A DNA stretch of 64,000 nt from Bradyrhizobium septentrionale. GTDB lineage: Bacteria; Pseudomonadota; Alphaproteobacteria; Rhizobiales; Xanthobacteraceae. The stretch lies in contig NZ_CP088285.1 of assembly GCF_011516645.4 (NCBI RefSeq), positions 1,178,001 through 1,242,000 on the forward strand. The letters are read 5' to 3'. Shown here piece after piece: positions 8,522-17,507 of this stretch (position 1 is its first letter; each line of letters opens with the position of its first letter). A program made the translations under genes and the position numbers. The notes below the pieces were generated by a model. It saw only the letters and a program-made list of their open reading frames with translations, was not told where the DNA came from and did no database searches.

Positions 8522-10782
8522 ATGTCAGGACGTATCAGACGACACGCCGCCGCAGGCGCGGCATCGCTTTTGGTCTGCGGGATGAACGGCGCCGCATGGG
8601 CGCAGACGACCGCGCCGACCACAGAACTTCCTGACATCACGGTAACGGCGCCGCTGCACCACACCGCGCCGTCTGCGCCGAACAAGCCGAAGACACACGT
8701 TGCCGCCGGAGCCGGTCGACGCGCGCGAAGAACCGGTGCGGTATCGGCTGCGCCCGAATCCGCCGAGCAAGCTCAGGCTCGTGGGGTCGCAGGCCAGAAC
8801 GCGCGGCTCGACCAGGCCCGCGCCGACCGGCGCCAATACCTACGAGATGAGCCGGCAATTTCTGGAGTCGCTGCCGCAGGGCACCAACACCACCCTGGAC
8901 AAGGCGCTGCTGCAGGCGCCCGGGGTCTCGCAGGACTCCGCCGCGAGCGGCGAGCTGCACGTGCGCAACGAGCACGCCAACCTGCAATACCGCATCAACG
9001 GCATCATGCTGCCGGACGGCGTCGGCGCCTTCGGCCAGATCATCGACACCGGCATCGTCGGCAGCATGGCGCTGTTCACCGGCGCGCTGCCCGCGCAATA
9101 CGGCCTGCGCACCGCCGGCGTGCTGGACATCCAGACCAAGACCGACGCCTTCAACAATTCCGGCAGCGTCAGTGTCTATGGCGGCAGCCACGGCAATTTC
9201 ACGACCAGCGTCGACTACGGCGGCACCATCGGACAGACGCAGTATTACGGTCTCGGGACGCTATTTCGGCAGCGATGTCGGCATCGAGAATCCGACGCCG
9301 GCCTACAACGCGATCCACGACCGGACCGATCAGGAAAAGGGTTTTGCCTATGTCTCGACGGCGCTCGATCCGACCAGCCGGCTGACCTATATCGGCGGCG
9401 TCTCCAACGGCGCCTATCAGATCCCCAACAATCCGGGCCAGTCGCCGGCCTTCACCGCCTACGGCGTCTCCAATTTCGATTCCGCGCTGCTCAACGAGCG
9501 GCAGCAGGAGTTCAACCAGTTCAACGTCGTGGCCTATCAGAAATCGGCCGACGGGCTCGATTACCAGATCGCCTATTTCAACCGCTACAGCCAGTTGCAC
9601 TTCACGCCGGATCCGGTCGGCGATCTCGTCTTCAACGGGGTCGCATCCGACGTCTACCGTCAGAGCTTCATCAACGGCATCCAGGAAGACACGTCCTACA
9701 GAGTAGGCTTCGCGCACACGCTGAAGTTCGGTGTGTCCTTTAGCGCCGAGCGGTCGCTGGTCAACAACGGCTCGACCGTGCTGCCGCTGGACGATACCGG
9801 CAACCCCGTCGACGCGCCGCTCTCGGTGTTCGATTCCAGCGCCAAGACCGGATACCTGTTCTCCACCTACATCAGCGACGAGTGGAAGATCACCAACCAG
9901 CTGACGCTCAACGCCGGGCTGCGCTTCGACCAGATGTGGCAATATGTCGATGCCAACCAGCTCAGCCCCCGCATCAGCCTGACCTGGAAGCCCCTCGAGG
10001 GCACGACCTTCCATGCCGGCTATGCGCGCAACTTCACGCCGCCCGAGCAGGTGCTGGCGGCGCCGACCAATCTGGGACTGGTGCAGAACACCACGGCGCA
10101 GCCGCCGGTCACCGCCAACGACCCCGTGCTGCCAGAGCGCTCGCACGTGTTCGACGTCGGCGTCACGCAGAAAGTCTATGCGATCCCGGGCCTCGAAGTC
10201 GGCATGGATGCCTATTACAAGATCGCGACCGACCTGCTCGACGACGGCCAGTTCGGCGCGGCCTACGTCCTGACCGCTTTCAACTACGCAAAAGGCACCA
10301 ACGAAGGCGTCGAGCTGACGGCGAGATACGACCACGAGAACCTGCACCTCTACGGCAACGTCGCCATCGCAAGACAGGTCGCGACCAACGTCGTGTCGAA
10401 CCAGTATCTGTTCGATCCGGACGAACTGGCCTACATCGCCAACAATTACGTCAACACCGATCATGCCCAGACCCTGACGGCATCGGTGGGCGGCTGGTAT
10501 CAGTGGCACGACACCAAGTTCAGCGCCTCGCTGATCTACGGCTCAGGCCTGCGCGACGGCTTTGCCAACATCGGCACCGTGCCGCCCTACGCGCAGGTCA
10601 ACCTCGGCGTCTCGCACGATTTCTACCTTGTCGCGCCGAACAAGCCGACCACGCTGCGTCTCGATGTCGTCAATCTGTTCGATACCGTCTACCAGATCCG
10701 CGACGGCTCCGGCATCGGCGTGTTCGCGCCGCAATACGGACCGCGGCGCGGCGTCTATGCCGGCATCACCCAGAAGTTTTGA
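8522..10782 (+). pseudogene. TonB-dependent receptor with two frameshifts
   Basis: The receptor is readable across three frames. Part 1 (from ATG 8522) carries a signal peptide and TonB box ELPDITVTAP. Part 2 (about 8700-9250) carries the plug (ALLQAPGVSQDSAASGELHVRNEHANLQ read in segments). Part 3 (about 9250-10782) carries the barrel to GVYAGITQKF. Both shifts are +1, meaning one extra base each. The second can be placed at the GG of 9249-9250: dropping one G restores YYVSGRYFGSD, a typical strand. The first lies between about 8640 and 8700. The full length would be about 750 residues, a normal size. No other stops are present, so decay is recent or these are sequencing errors. The DUF2946 gene upstream points to a metal complex as cargo. 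Confidence 0.82.
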
Positions 10783-10840
10783 CGAAAGGCCGACGTCAAC
10801 CGGGGGATGGCGATGCCCACAGCATCGTCATTGCTCCGGT

Positions 10841-10864
10841 CCGCGGGTGTCCCGAGACCCGCGG
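10841..10864 (+). terminator. Hairpin after the TonB receptor pseudogene
   Basis: CCGCGGGT and ACCCGCGG pair perfectly around an 8-base loop, 58 bp beyond the receptor stop. There is no U-run. Confidence 0.35.
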
Positions 10865-10948
10865 GCTGGCACTATTTGACCGCCGGTTTTGCCGGCGATA
10901 TCTTTCGTGCGCTGGGCCCTTCGCAGTGACAGTCTATTCGAGGCGCAC

Positions 10949-11884
10949 ATGGAATGGTCGACCAGGCCGGCCCGTCCGGATCAGCCCTTCGGCAGTTGGG
11001 CTGATGACCTCGCGGCTGCCTTCGTGCGGTTGGAGCCGCGCCGGATTGCCGAGGAGTCCTTTGTCGGCACGATCTGCAAGATCGACGCCGCGCCGCTGCA
11101 GATCTCGCGGGTCACGGCGAGCGGACACACCGTGCTGCGGCTGCCGTCGCACATCGCTGCGAGCACCGACGACCTTTGCTTTGTCAACCTCCAGCTCGAA
11201 GGGCTGGGACGCACCTTGCAGCGCGGCCACGAGCAGATCAGCGCGCCCGGCGATCTCGCGGTTGCCGATACGACGCAGCCGTTCGAGATCGCCCACCGCC
11301 ACAATTTCAAGCTCTTTTGCTTTGCGGTGCCGCGACGCCTGTTGCCGGACGCGCTGTTCGACCGCCCACGGCTCGGCCTGTCGGCGACCGAAACCGGCCG
11401 CGCGCTCTCGCGAACGCTGGCGAGCTACGCCGAGCTCTGCCTGAGCAGCCGTCAACTCGCAACGACCTCGGCGATGCTCGGCACGCATATCGCCGAGCTG
11501 ATCGCGCACGCACCCGACATCCTCGCCGACATGTCGGCGGAGCGCGTGCATACGCCGGTGCTGCTGTCGATGATGCTTGACCATATCGCCCGTCACAGCG
11601 ACGACCCCGAGCTCGGCGCCCCGGCGCTGGCCACGAAATTCCGCTGCTCCGAGCGCTATGTGCACCGCCTGTTTGCGACCACCGGCCGCTCCGTCGGCGA
11701 ACACGTCAACGAGCAGCGGATCGCCGCGTGCACGCGCGCCCTGCTCGATCGCAGCTCTGCTCACAGGACCATTGCCGAGATCGCCTTTGCCGCGGGCTTC
11801 CGCGACATCTCGCATTTCAACCGCCTGTTCAAGCGCCACAATGGCCTCGCCCCGCGCGAGTTCCGCCGCGCCGCCGCGCACTGA
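10949..11884 (+). CDS. AraC-family transcriptional regulator
   Basis: The 311-residue regulator has an N-terminal ligand/cupin-like half (AraC-binding-like, with SRVTASGHTVLRLPSH and FCFAVPRRLL). The C-terminal double helix-turn-helix covers about the last 100 residues: ALATKFRCSERYVHRLFATTG, then TIAEIAFAAGFRDISHFNRLFKR. It binds DNA in the cytoplasm; target and inducer are unknown. ATG 10949 is preferred over a TTG at 10889. It is downstream of the TonB receptor and upstream of an acyl-CoA dehydrogenase on the same strand, so either could be a target. Confidence 0.88.
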   Translation: MEWSTRPARPDQPFGSWADDLAAAFVRLEPRRIAEESFVGTICKIDAAPLQISRVTASGHTVLRLPSHIAASTDDLCFVNLQLEGLGRTLQRGHEQISAPGDLAVADTTQPFEIAHRHNFKLFCFAVPRRLLPDALFDRPRLGLSATETGRALSRTLASYAELCLSSRQLATTSAMLGTHIAELIAHAPDILADMSAERVHTPVLLSMMLDHIARHSDDPELGAPALATKFRCSERYVHRLFATTGRSVGEHVNEQRIAACTRALLDRSSAHRTIAEIAFAAGFRDISHFNRLFKRHNGLAPREFRRAAAH

Positions 11885-12010
11885 GGCACGACAAGACCGG
11901 TTCACAACCCGGTTCACTCCGCGCCAAGAAATCGGGCGCTGCCGTCCAAGACTTTTTGAGCACTCCGGGATAGCGATTGACCCAGGACACAAGGGTCAGA
12001 GGGCATTGGC

Positions 12011-13255
12011 ATGGCGATCGATTTCACGCTCACGGCGCAGCAGCGCGAGCTGCAACTCGCGTCCCGCAAATTTGCCAGGGAGGTGCTGGCCGAGGCCAGG
12101 GCCGCTGAAAAGCTGGCAACGCCGGAGCAGCGCTTTCTCGCGACCAAACCGACCTACGAGGCGATGGTGGCGGCCGGCTATATGCGCAAGTGCATTCCGG
12201 CGCCGGCAGGCGGCGACAATGCCGGCATGATCGACATGGCGATCCTGGCCGAGGAATTCTACAGCGTGAATCCCAGCGTGACGCTCACGATGCTCGGCAG
12301 CGTGCTCGGCCTGCTGCCGTTGCTGCTCGGCGGCACGCCCGAGCAATGCCAGCGGTTGCTCGCGCCGTTCCTGAAGACCAGCGGCGCGCCGCTGGCCGCC
12401 TTCTGCTCCAGCGAGCCGGGCGGCAGCGCCAACGCCGCCTCGCCGCCGCCCGGCGAGGGCGTCCGCACCACGGCCCGGCGCGAGGGCGACAATTGGGTAA
12501 TCAACGGCCGCAAGAAATGGGTGTCCTCGGCCACCGGCTGGAATCGCGAGGGCGCCGATCTCCTGACCATCGTGTGCCGGACCGATCCGGCGGCAGCGGC
12601 GGACGCGGCCATCTCGATCATTGCCGTGCAAGGACCGCTGACCGGTCTTGTGTTCGAACGCGCGATCGACAGCATCGGTCATCGCGCGCATCTCGTCCCG
12701 GAGTTTGGCTTTCAGGATGTCGTGGCGCCGCACCACAATCTGCTCGGACAGCAGGGGTCAGGCCTGGCGCTGACGGCGGCGGCGTTCACCGGCACCGCGG
12801 CGCTGGTCGGAATCTTCGGCGTCGCGCTGATGCGCTCAGCGTTCGCGTTCGCGCTTGATTTTGCCCACACCGAAAAGCGCGGCGGCGTCCATCCCATCAT
12901 CGAGCATCAGGCGGTCGGATACGCGCTCGCCGATGCCAAGACCACGATCGAGGCGGCGCGCACTCTCAGCTGGCGCGCCTGCCATGCCCTGGACACCCAG
13001 TCGCCGGCCGCCGAGGAGCTGGCGGTGCAGGCCAAGATCTTCGGCTCCGAGGCCGCCGTGCGCGTCATCACCGATCTGATGCGGGTGGTCGGGATCGACA
13101 GCTATGACCATGAAGCCCCGTTCGGCGGCCTGCTGCAGGACGCGCTCGCGCTGCCGATCTTCGACGGCGGCAATCTCGGCATAAGGCGGCGGCAACTGCA
13201 CACGATGTTCAAGAGCCGCGACTACAGCCCGCTTGCGGCAAGCGGCGCGGCGTAG
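12011..13255 (+). CDS. Acyl-CoA dehydrogenase-like flavoprotein
   Basis: The 414-residue protein has the ACAD order: N-terminal helical domain, middle beta domain with the FAD/substrate stretch (LAAFCSSEPGGSAN, NGRKKWVSSA), and C-terminal helical domain. In most acyl-CoA dehydrogenases the catalytic base is Glu in a YEG motif near the C-terminus. The matching position here is IFDGGNLG with D385. Nitroalkane oxidase, an ACAD homologue, is known to use Asp there, so the reaction may be an oxidase or monooxygenase type rather than CoA-ester dehydrogenation. ATG 12011 is clear. The neighbours are an AraC regulator upstream and an atypical SDR downstream, separated from it by a dispersed repeat. 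Confidence 0.82.
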   Translation: MAIDFTLTAQQRELQLASRKFAREVLAEARAAEKLATPEQRFLATKPTYEAMVAAGYMRKCIPAPAGGDNAGMIDMAILAEEFYSVNPSVTLTMLGSVLGLLPLLLGGTPEQCQRLLAPFLKTSGAPLAAFCSSEPGGSANAASPPPGEGVRTTARREGDNWVINGRKKWVSSATGWNREGADLLTIVCRTDPAAAADAAISIIAVQGPLTGLVFERAIDSIGHRAHLVPEFGFQDVVAPHHNLLGQQGSGLALTAAAFTGTAALVGIFGVALMRSAFAFALDFAHTEKRGGVHPIIEHQAVGYALADAKTTIEAARTLSWRACHALDTQSPAAEELAVQAKIFGSEAAVRVITDLMRVVGIDSYDHEAPFGGLLQDALALPIFDGGNLGIRRRQLHTMFKSRDYSPLAASGAA

Positions 13256-13260
13256 GCCAC

Positions 13261-13350
13261 AGCGTTTTCGAGCGAAGCCTGCCCCGCTCGTGATGCGGGG
13301 TAGATACCGGTTCGCGCAAAGAAAACGCGTCAGAACAAGAATCGAATTTC
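13261..13350. repeat. Dispersed repeat, copy 1 (AGCGTTTTCGAGCGAAG type)
   Basis: It opens AGCGTTTTCGAGCGAAG and carries ATACCGGTTCGCG and GAAAACGCGTCAGAACAAGA. Similar copies lie at 56333-56430 and 60743-60839. This copy has a small extra hairpin (CCCCGCTCGTGATGCGGGG) and ends just before the ribosome site of the next gene. Confidence 0.8.
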
Positions 13351-13364
13351 GAAGGAGTGCGATC

Positions 13365-14087
13365 ATGAGCACAGAGCGGAAAGTGGCTGTCGTCACCGGC
13401 GCATCGCAAGGCATCGGCGCCGGCATCGTTCAGGCATTCAGGGATCGCAACTTTCGGGTCGTTGCGACATCGCGCTCGATCAAGCCGGCCACTGATGTGG
13501 ATTTTTTCACGATGCCAGGCGACGTCGGCGCAGCTGATACGGCTGCGAGCGTGTTCAAGGCGGCGATGGAGCGTTTCGGCCGCGTCGACACGCTGGTCAA
13601 CAACGCCGGAATCTTCATGGCGAAACCGTTCACGGCCTACACGCAGGATGACTACGCCACCTACATCTCCACCAACGTGACGGGCTTTTTCAACATGACC
13701 CGGCGCGCGCTGGAGGTGATGAGCAAACAGGGCCACGGTCACGTCGTCACCATCACGACAAGTCTTGTCGACCAGCCGATGAGCAGCGTTCCGGCCGCCC
13801 TCGCCTCGCTGACAAAGGGCGCCCTGAACGCCGCAACCCGCGCACTCGCCATCGAATATGCAAGGACCGGAATCCGCGTCAACGCGGTGTCGCCCGGAAT
13901 CATCAAGACCCCGATGCACCCGGCAGAGGCGCATCAGGCGCTGGCGGCGCTTCACCCGGTCGGCAGGATGGGAGAGATCTCCGACATCGTCGACGCGGTG
14001 CTTTACCTCGACGGCGCAGGCTTCGTGACCGGCGAAGTGCTCCACGTCGACGGCGGACAGGCTGCCGGCCACCACATGCCTGGCTGA
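13365..14087 (+). CDS. SDR-like protein lacking the catalytic Tyr
   Basis: This 240-residue protein has a good NAD(P)-binding half: TGASQGIG at 11-18, NNAG at 79-82, and a Ser at 133. The YxxxK pair is broken: Lys151 is present, but the residue four before it is Ala147 (PAALASLTKG). The rest, including VSPGIIKTPM and VTGEVLHVDGGQA, is normal. It may be catalytically altered, use another residue, or act as a binding protein. ATG 13365 follows GAAGGAG, a strong ribosome site, and is chosen over upstream codons that run through the dispersed repeat. It is monocistronic or follows the acyl-CoA dehydrogenase gene. Confidence 0.85.
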   Translation: MSTERKVAVVTGASQGIGAGIVQAFRDRNFRVVATSRSIKPATDVDFFTMPGDVGAADTAASVFKAAMERFGRVDTLVNNAGIFMAKPFTAYTQDDYATYISTNVTGFFNMTRRALEVMSKQGHGHVVTITTSLVDQPMSSVPAALASLTKGALNAATRALAIEYARTGIRVNAVSPGIIKTPMHPAEAHQALAALHPVGRMGEISDIVDAVLYLDGAGFVTGEVLHVDGGQAAGHHMPG

Positions 14088-14231
14088 TGCATGCAAGAGG
14101 CACTACGCGAGGAGCCGTCCGTCGTCATTGACGACGAGGACCAGGCACTCGCTCCGTAAAAACCCCGCTTGCGCTCCGCTGCCGGCTGCGGGAAGCTTCT
14201 CCCGTCAACTTTTGGGGAAGGAGCGGAAAGC

Positions 14232-14468
14232 ATGGCGTGCGCACGCAAACTTCTTTTGAGCTGCCTTGCGGTCGCGGCATTCGCTGCCGCCTTCAGTCCC
14301 CGGACCGCCAACGCGGTGTTTTGGCGCGGCGTCACCGCCCCGACGAACATCGACATCCACGGCTACCCGATCATCAAGGAGCCGCCTCCGAGCCCGTGCC
14401 AGCTCATCCATGTGAATGGCTTCTGGGTCCGGCAGTGCCTGGATTTGTCGTATCGCCGATGGCGATGA
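14232..14468 (+). CDS. Small exported hypothetical protein
   Basis: The 78-residue product has a clear signal peptide (ARKLLLSCLAVAAFAAAF, cleavage near TANA) and a mature part of about 50 residues with two Cys (SPCQLIHVNGFWVRQCLDL) that could form a disulphide. The ATG at 14232 follows GGGGAAGGAG. No family was recognised. It is probably periplasmic. Confidence 0.6.
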   Translation: MACARKLLLSCLAVAAFAAAFSPRTANAVFWRGVTAPTNIDIHGYPIIKEPPPSPCQLIHVNGFWVRQCLDLSYRRWR

Positions 14469-14625
14469 ACGAGTAGCGCCTCGCTTGCGCTGCGATCTCC
14501 GCGATGCTCGCCTCGTCCTTCCCCCGCGGGCATGAGCCTCCGCGCCGACCGCGCATTGCGCGGAACCCGGGTGCGGCGGGCAAGCGCCAGACAGGCCCGA
14601 AAGTTGCCATCGTTATTGTGAAAAC

Positions 14626-14665
14626 TTGCTGTCGGATCCGCGTTATTGCTGTCGAATTCGCGTTC
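14626..14665. repeat. Adjacent 20-bp tandem repeats upstream of DUF427 gene
   Basis: Two directly abutting copies, TTGCTGTCGGATCCGCGTTA and TTGCTGTCGAATTCGCGTTC, match at 17 of 20 positions. They lie 66-105 bp before the DUF427 start and may be a regulator site. Confidence 0.5.
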
Positions 14666-14730
14666 GGCGTAACAAATGCTCCGCGGATATCGTACCAGCC
14701 TCGATCGTCAAATCTTCGCGGGAGGCAACA

Positions 14731-15594
14731 ATGGGACTGTCCTGGCAACAAGGTCCGCTCTCGGCGGGAGCACTCGGCCGGTTCCTCGTGCCCGAACCGC
14801 TGCCCAAGAGGTTGTTGTTCGTCGAACGGCTGCGCCGGCGCATGCGCGTGCGCTTCGCCGACCGCTGGATCGCCGACAGCGAGCAGGTCCTCCTGTTGTT
14901 CGAACCGGCGCGCTATCCTGTCGCTTACTTTCCGGAAGCCGATGTTGCTTCGGGTGTCCTGGAACGCACCGAGCACGTCACCCAGCACGCCGATCTCGGA
15001 TCCACGTCCTGGTATAGGGTCCGCGCCGACGAGCAGCATATCGCAGCGCGGGGCGCGTGGCGGCACACCGGCCTGCCGGCCCACGCAAGCGAACTGCAAG
15101 GCCGGGTCGCGTTCGCCTGGCGGGCGATGGATGCCTTCTATGAGGAGGACGAGCGGATCGTCGGTCACGCCGCCGACCCCTACCATCGCATCGACATCCG
15201 CCAGGCCTCCCGTCATCTCGTGGTCAGCCACGGCGAGCGCGCCATTGCCGACACCAGGCGGCCGCTGGTGCTCTACGAGTCCGGCTTCGCGCCGCGCTGG
15301 TACGTTCCGCGCGCCGATTTCGACGAGTCCGCCCTGGTTCCGGTCAAGCTCCAGACCTTCTGCCCCTACAAGGGATTGTGCAGCTATTACGCGATCGGTG
15401 AGGCACGCCAGGCGGCATGGTCCTATCCGGACGCCTATCCCGAGGTGCGCCGCATCTCCGGCCTGGTGTCGTTCGAACCCGATATCGTCACCGTCCATCT
15501 CGACGGCGTTCAGCTGCATCTCGAGCCGGGCCAGACCGTCGTGCCGCACGGCCCGGATCGCAACCTCGACGTCGCCGAGATCGTCCGCGAGTAG
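14731..15594 (+). CDS. Double DUF427 domain protein
   Basis: The 287-residue protein holds two copies of the DUF427 beta fold. The first half has VRFADRWIADSEQVLLLFEPARYPVAYFPEADV split over one repeat; the second has VVSHGERAIADTRRPLVLYESGF, PRWYVPRADF, and a CPYKG motif. Each unit shows the usual LYE/LFEP and YFP/YVP signatures. The biochemical role of the family is not established. ATG 14731 follows GGGAGG. It is 71 bp upstream of the MOSC fusion gene on the same strand, so co-expression is likely. Confidence 0.85.
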   Translation: MGLSWQQGPLSAGALGRFLVPEPLPKRLLFVERLRRRMRVRFADRWIADSEQVLLLFEPARYPVAYFPEADVASGVLERTEHVTQHADLGSTSWYRVRADEQHIAARGAWRHTGLPAHASELQGRVAFAWRAMDAFYEEDERIVGHAADPYHRIDIRQASRHLVVSHGERAIADTRRPLVLYESGFAPRWYVPRADFDESALVPVKLQTFCPYKGLCSYYAIGEARQAAWSYPDAYPEVRRISGLVSFEPDIVTVHLDGVQLHLEPGQTVVPHGPDRNLDVAEIVRE

Positions 15595-15665
15595 GCCTCC
15601 GGCGGCTTGCTGCCATTGCGAGCCGCGGGGAAGGCGTCCGATTCTCATTCAAGGCGGAGCAGAAC

Positions 15666-17429
15666 ATGGCGCGACTGCTATCCGTGAACGTCGGGCTTCC
15701 GCGCGACATTGAGTGGAAGGGCCGCACAGTTCACACCGGAGTCTGGAAAAGCCCGGTGCCTGGCCGCTGCCGGGTCGGCCGGCTCAATCTCGCCGGAGAC
15801 GGCCAGGGCGACCTCGCAGGCCACGGCGGCGAGCATCGCGCCGTCTTCGTCTACCAGATCGAATCGTATCGCCACTGGCAGGAAGAGCTGAAGCGAGACG
15901 ACTTCGCCCACGGCCAGTTCGGCGAGAACTTCACGATCGAGGGCTTGCCCGACGATGCCGTGTGCATCGGCGACCGTTACCAGATCGGCAGCGCGCTGTT
16001 CGAGATCACCCAGCCTCGCGTGACGTGCTACCGCGTCGGCATTCGCGTCAACGAGCCGCTGATGCCGGCATTGCTGACCTCAAGCGGGCGGCCGGGCTTC
16101 TACTTCCGCGTCCTCAGGGAAGGCGATGTCGGCGCCGGCGACGACATCGTGAAGGTGGGCGAGACGAAAGAGCGGATGACCGTCGCGGAGATCAACGCGC
16201 TGCTCTATTCGCCGAACCATCCGGGTGATCGCCTGGAGCGCGCCTTGCGCATCGAGCAACTCTCGCCGGGATGGCGGGCGTCGTTCGAGGCTTTACTGCA
16301 GAACCAGGCGAGTGGCACGGGCACCGGCAACGCGGGGCTGGCGCCGGCAGCGGCTGCGCATCCCGCTGCACCGGGATTTCGTCCGCTGGTGGTCGCCGCG
16401 ATCGATCACGAGGCCGCGGACGTCCTCTCGCTGTCGATGCAAGATCCGGACGGACGGAAGCTGCCAACGGCCCTGCCCGGTCAGTATGTCGTGCTGCGCC
16501 TTCGACCCGCCGGCAACGGGCCGCAGCTGTTTCGCAGCTACTCGCTCTCGGGTCCGGCTTCGACGGAGCGCTACCGGATCAGTGTGAAGCTCGAGCCGAA
16601 CGGCGCTGCCGGATCTTACCTGCGGGAGCAGATCCGGCCCGGCGATCGTCTCGACGTCAGTTCGCCCCGCGGAAGCTTCGTGCTGCAGGCCGGAGCGCGG
16701 CCCGTCGTGTTGCTCAGCGCGGGAATTGGCGCAACGCCCGTGCTGGCAATGCTGCACGCCCTGGCGAAGACCGGCTCGACACGACAGGTGTTGTGGCTGC
16801 ACACGGCTCGCGACGGGCAACATCATCCGTTCGCCGCCGAAGTCCGCCGCCTGATGCCTGCCCTCACCCACGGTCGCAGCTACGTTTGCTACAGCAGGCC
16901 GGCCTCACGTGACCGGAAGGGCGTCGATTTCGACGGCAGCGGCCATCTGTCGCGACAGGTGTTCGGCGAGATCGGCATTCCCAGCGAGGCCGACGTCTAC
17001 CTCTGCGGACCCACGCGCTTCATGGCCGACATGAAAGACGCGCTGACGGCCTTCGGCGTGGCGCCGCAGCGAACTCATCTCGAAATCTTCAACGGCAGCG
17101 AGTCGATGACACCGGGCGTCGTCGGCGCCGCAACCCGAGCTCCACATCCGCCGAGCGACGACGCGGACACCGGTCCGTTGATCTCCTTCGCCAGAAGCGG
17201 CGTTGCCGCGCACTGGAAAGCGTCGGCCTACCAAAGCATCCTCGAGCTCGCCGAGGCATGCGATGTCCCGGTGCGCTGGGCGTGCCGGAGCGGCGTTTGT
17301 CACAACTGCGAAAGCGGCCTGGTTTCAGGCACGGTCGCTTTTGGTCCGGAGCCGCTCGACAGGCCCGCGGACGGCAATCTCCTGATCTGCTGCTCACGGC
17401 CGGTTGGTGATCTCGTCATCGATCTCTGA
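15666..17429 (+). CDS. MOSC / FAD-NAD oxidoreductase / 2Fe-2S ferredoxin fusion
   Basis: Three modules lie in 587 residues. Residues 1-215 form a YiiM-like MOSC domain with the conserved Cys121 (QPRVTCYRVG) and a C-terminal 3-alpha piece. Residues 235-480 form a flavodoxin-reductase-like unit with FAD motif RSYSLSG (290-296) and NAD motif SAGIGATPVLAM (351-362). Residues 505-587 are a plant-type ferredoxin with C540, C545, C548 and C575 or C576. MOSC proteins such as YiiM reduce N-hydroxylated compounds with a molybdenum cofactor; here the electron chain from NAD(P)H is built into the same chain. Linker residues 215-235 are Ala/Gly-rich. It is cytoplasmic. The substrate is unknown. ATG 15666 gives the natural MOSC start. 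Confidence 0.9.
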   Translation: MARLLSVNVGLPRDIEWKGRTVHTGVWKSPVPGRCRVGRLNLAGDGQGDLAGHGGEHRAVFVYQIESYRHWQEELKRDDFAHGQFGENFTIEGLPDDAVCIGDRYQIGSALFEITQPRVTCYRVGIRVNEPLMPALLTSSGRPGFYFRVLREGDVGAGDDIVKVGETKERMTVAEINALLYSPNHPGDRLERALRIEQLSPGWRASFEALLQNQASGTGTGNAGLAPAAAAHPAAPGFRPLVVAAIDHEAADVLSLSMQDPDGRKLPTALPGQYVVLRLRPAGNGPQLFRSYSLSGPASTERYRISVKLEPNGAAGSYLREQIRPGDRLDVSSPRGSFVLQAGARPVVLLSAGIGATPVLAMLHALAKTGSTRQVLWLHTARDGQHHPFAAEVRRLMPALTHGRSYVCYSRPASRDRKGVDFDGSGHLSRQVFGEIGIPSEADVYLCGPTRFMADMKDALTAFGVAPQRTHLEIFNGSESMTPGVVGAATRAPHPPSDDADTGPLISFARSGVAAHWKASAYQSILELAEACDVPVRWACRSGVCHNCESGLVSGTVAFGPEPLDRPADGNLLICCSRPVGDLVIDL

Positions 17430-17507
17430 ACTGCAAGCGCGGCACGTGTCCGAACCGAACGAGCGCCATCCGCGCGCGGCTGTGAGATAGCTGATCCAAG
17501 CGTCCCG

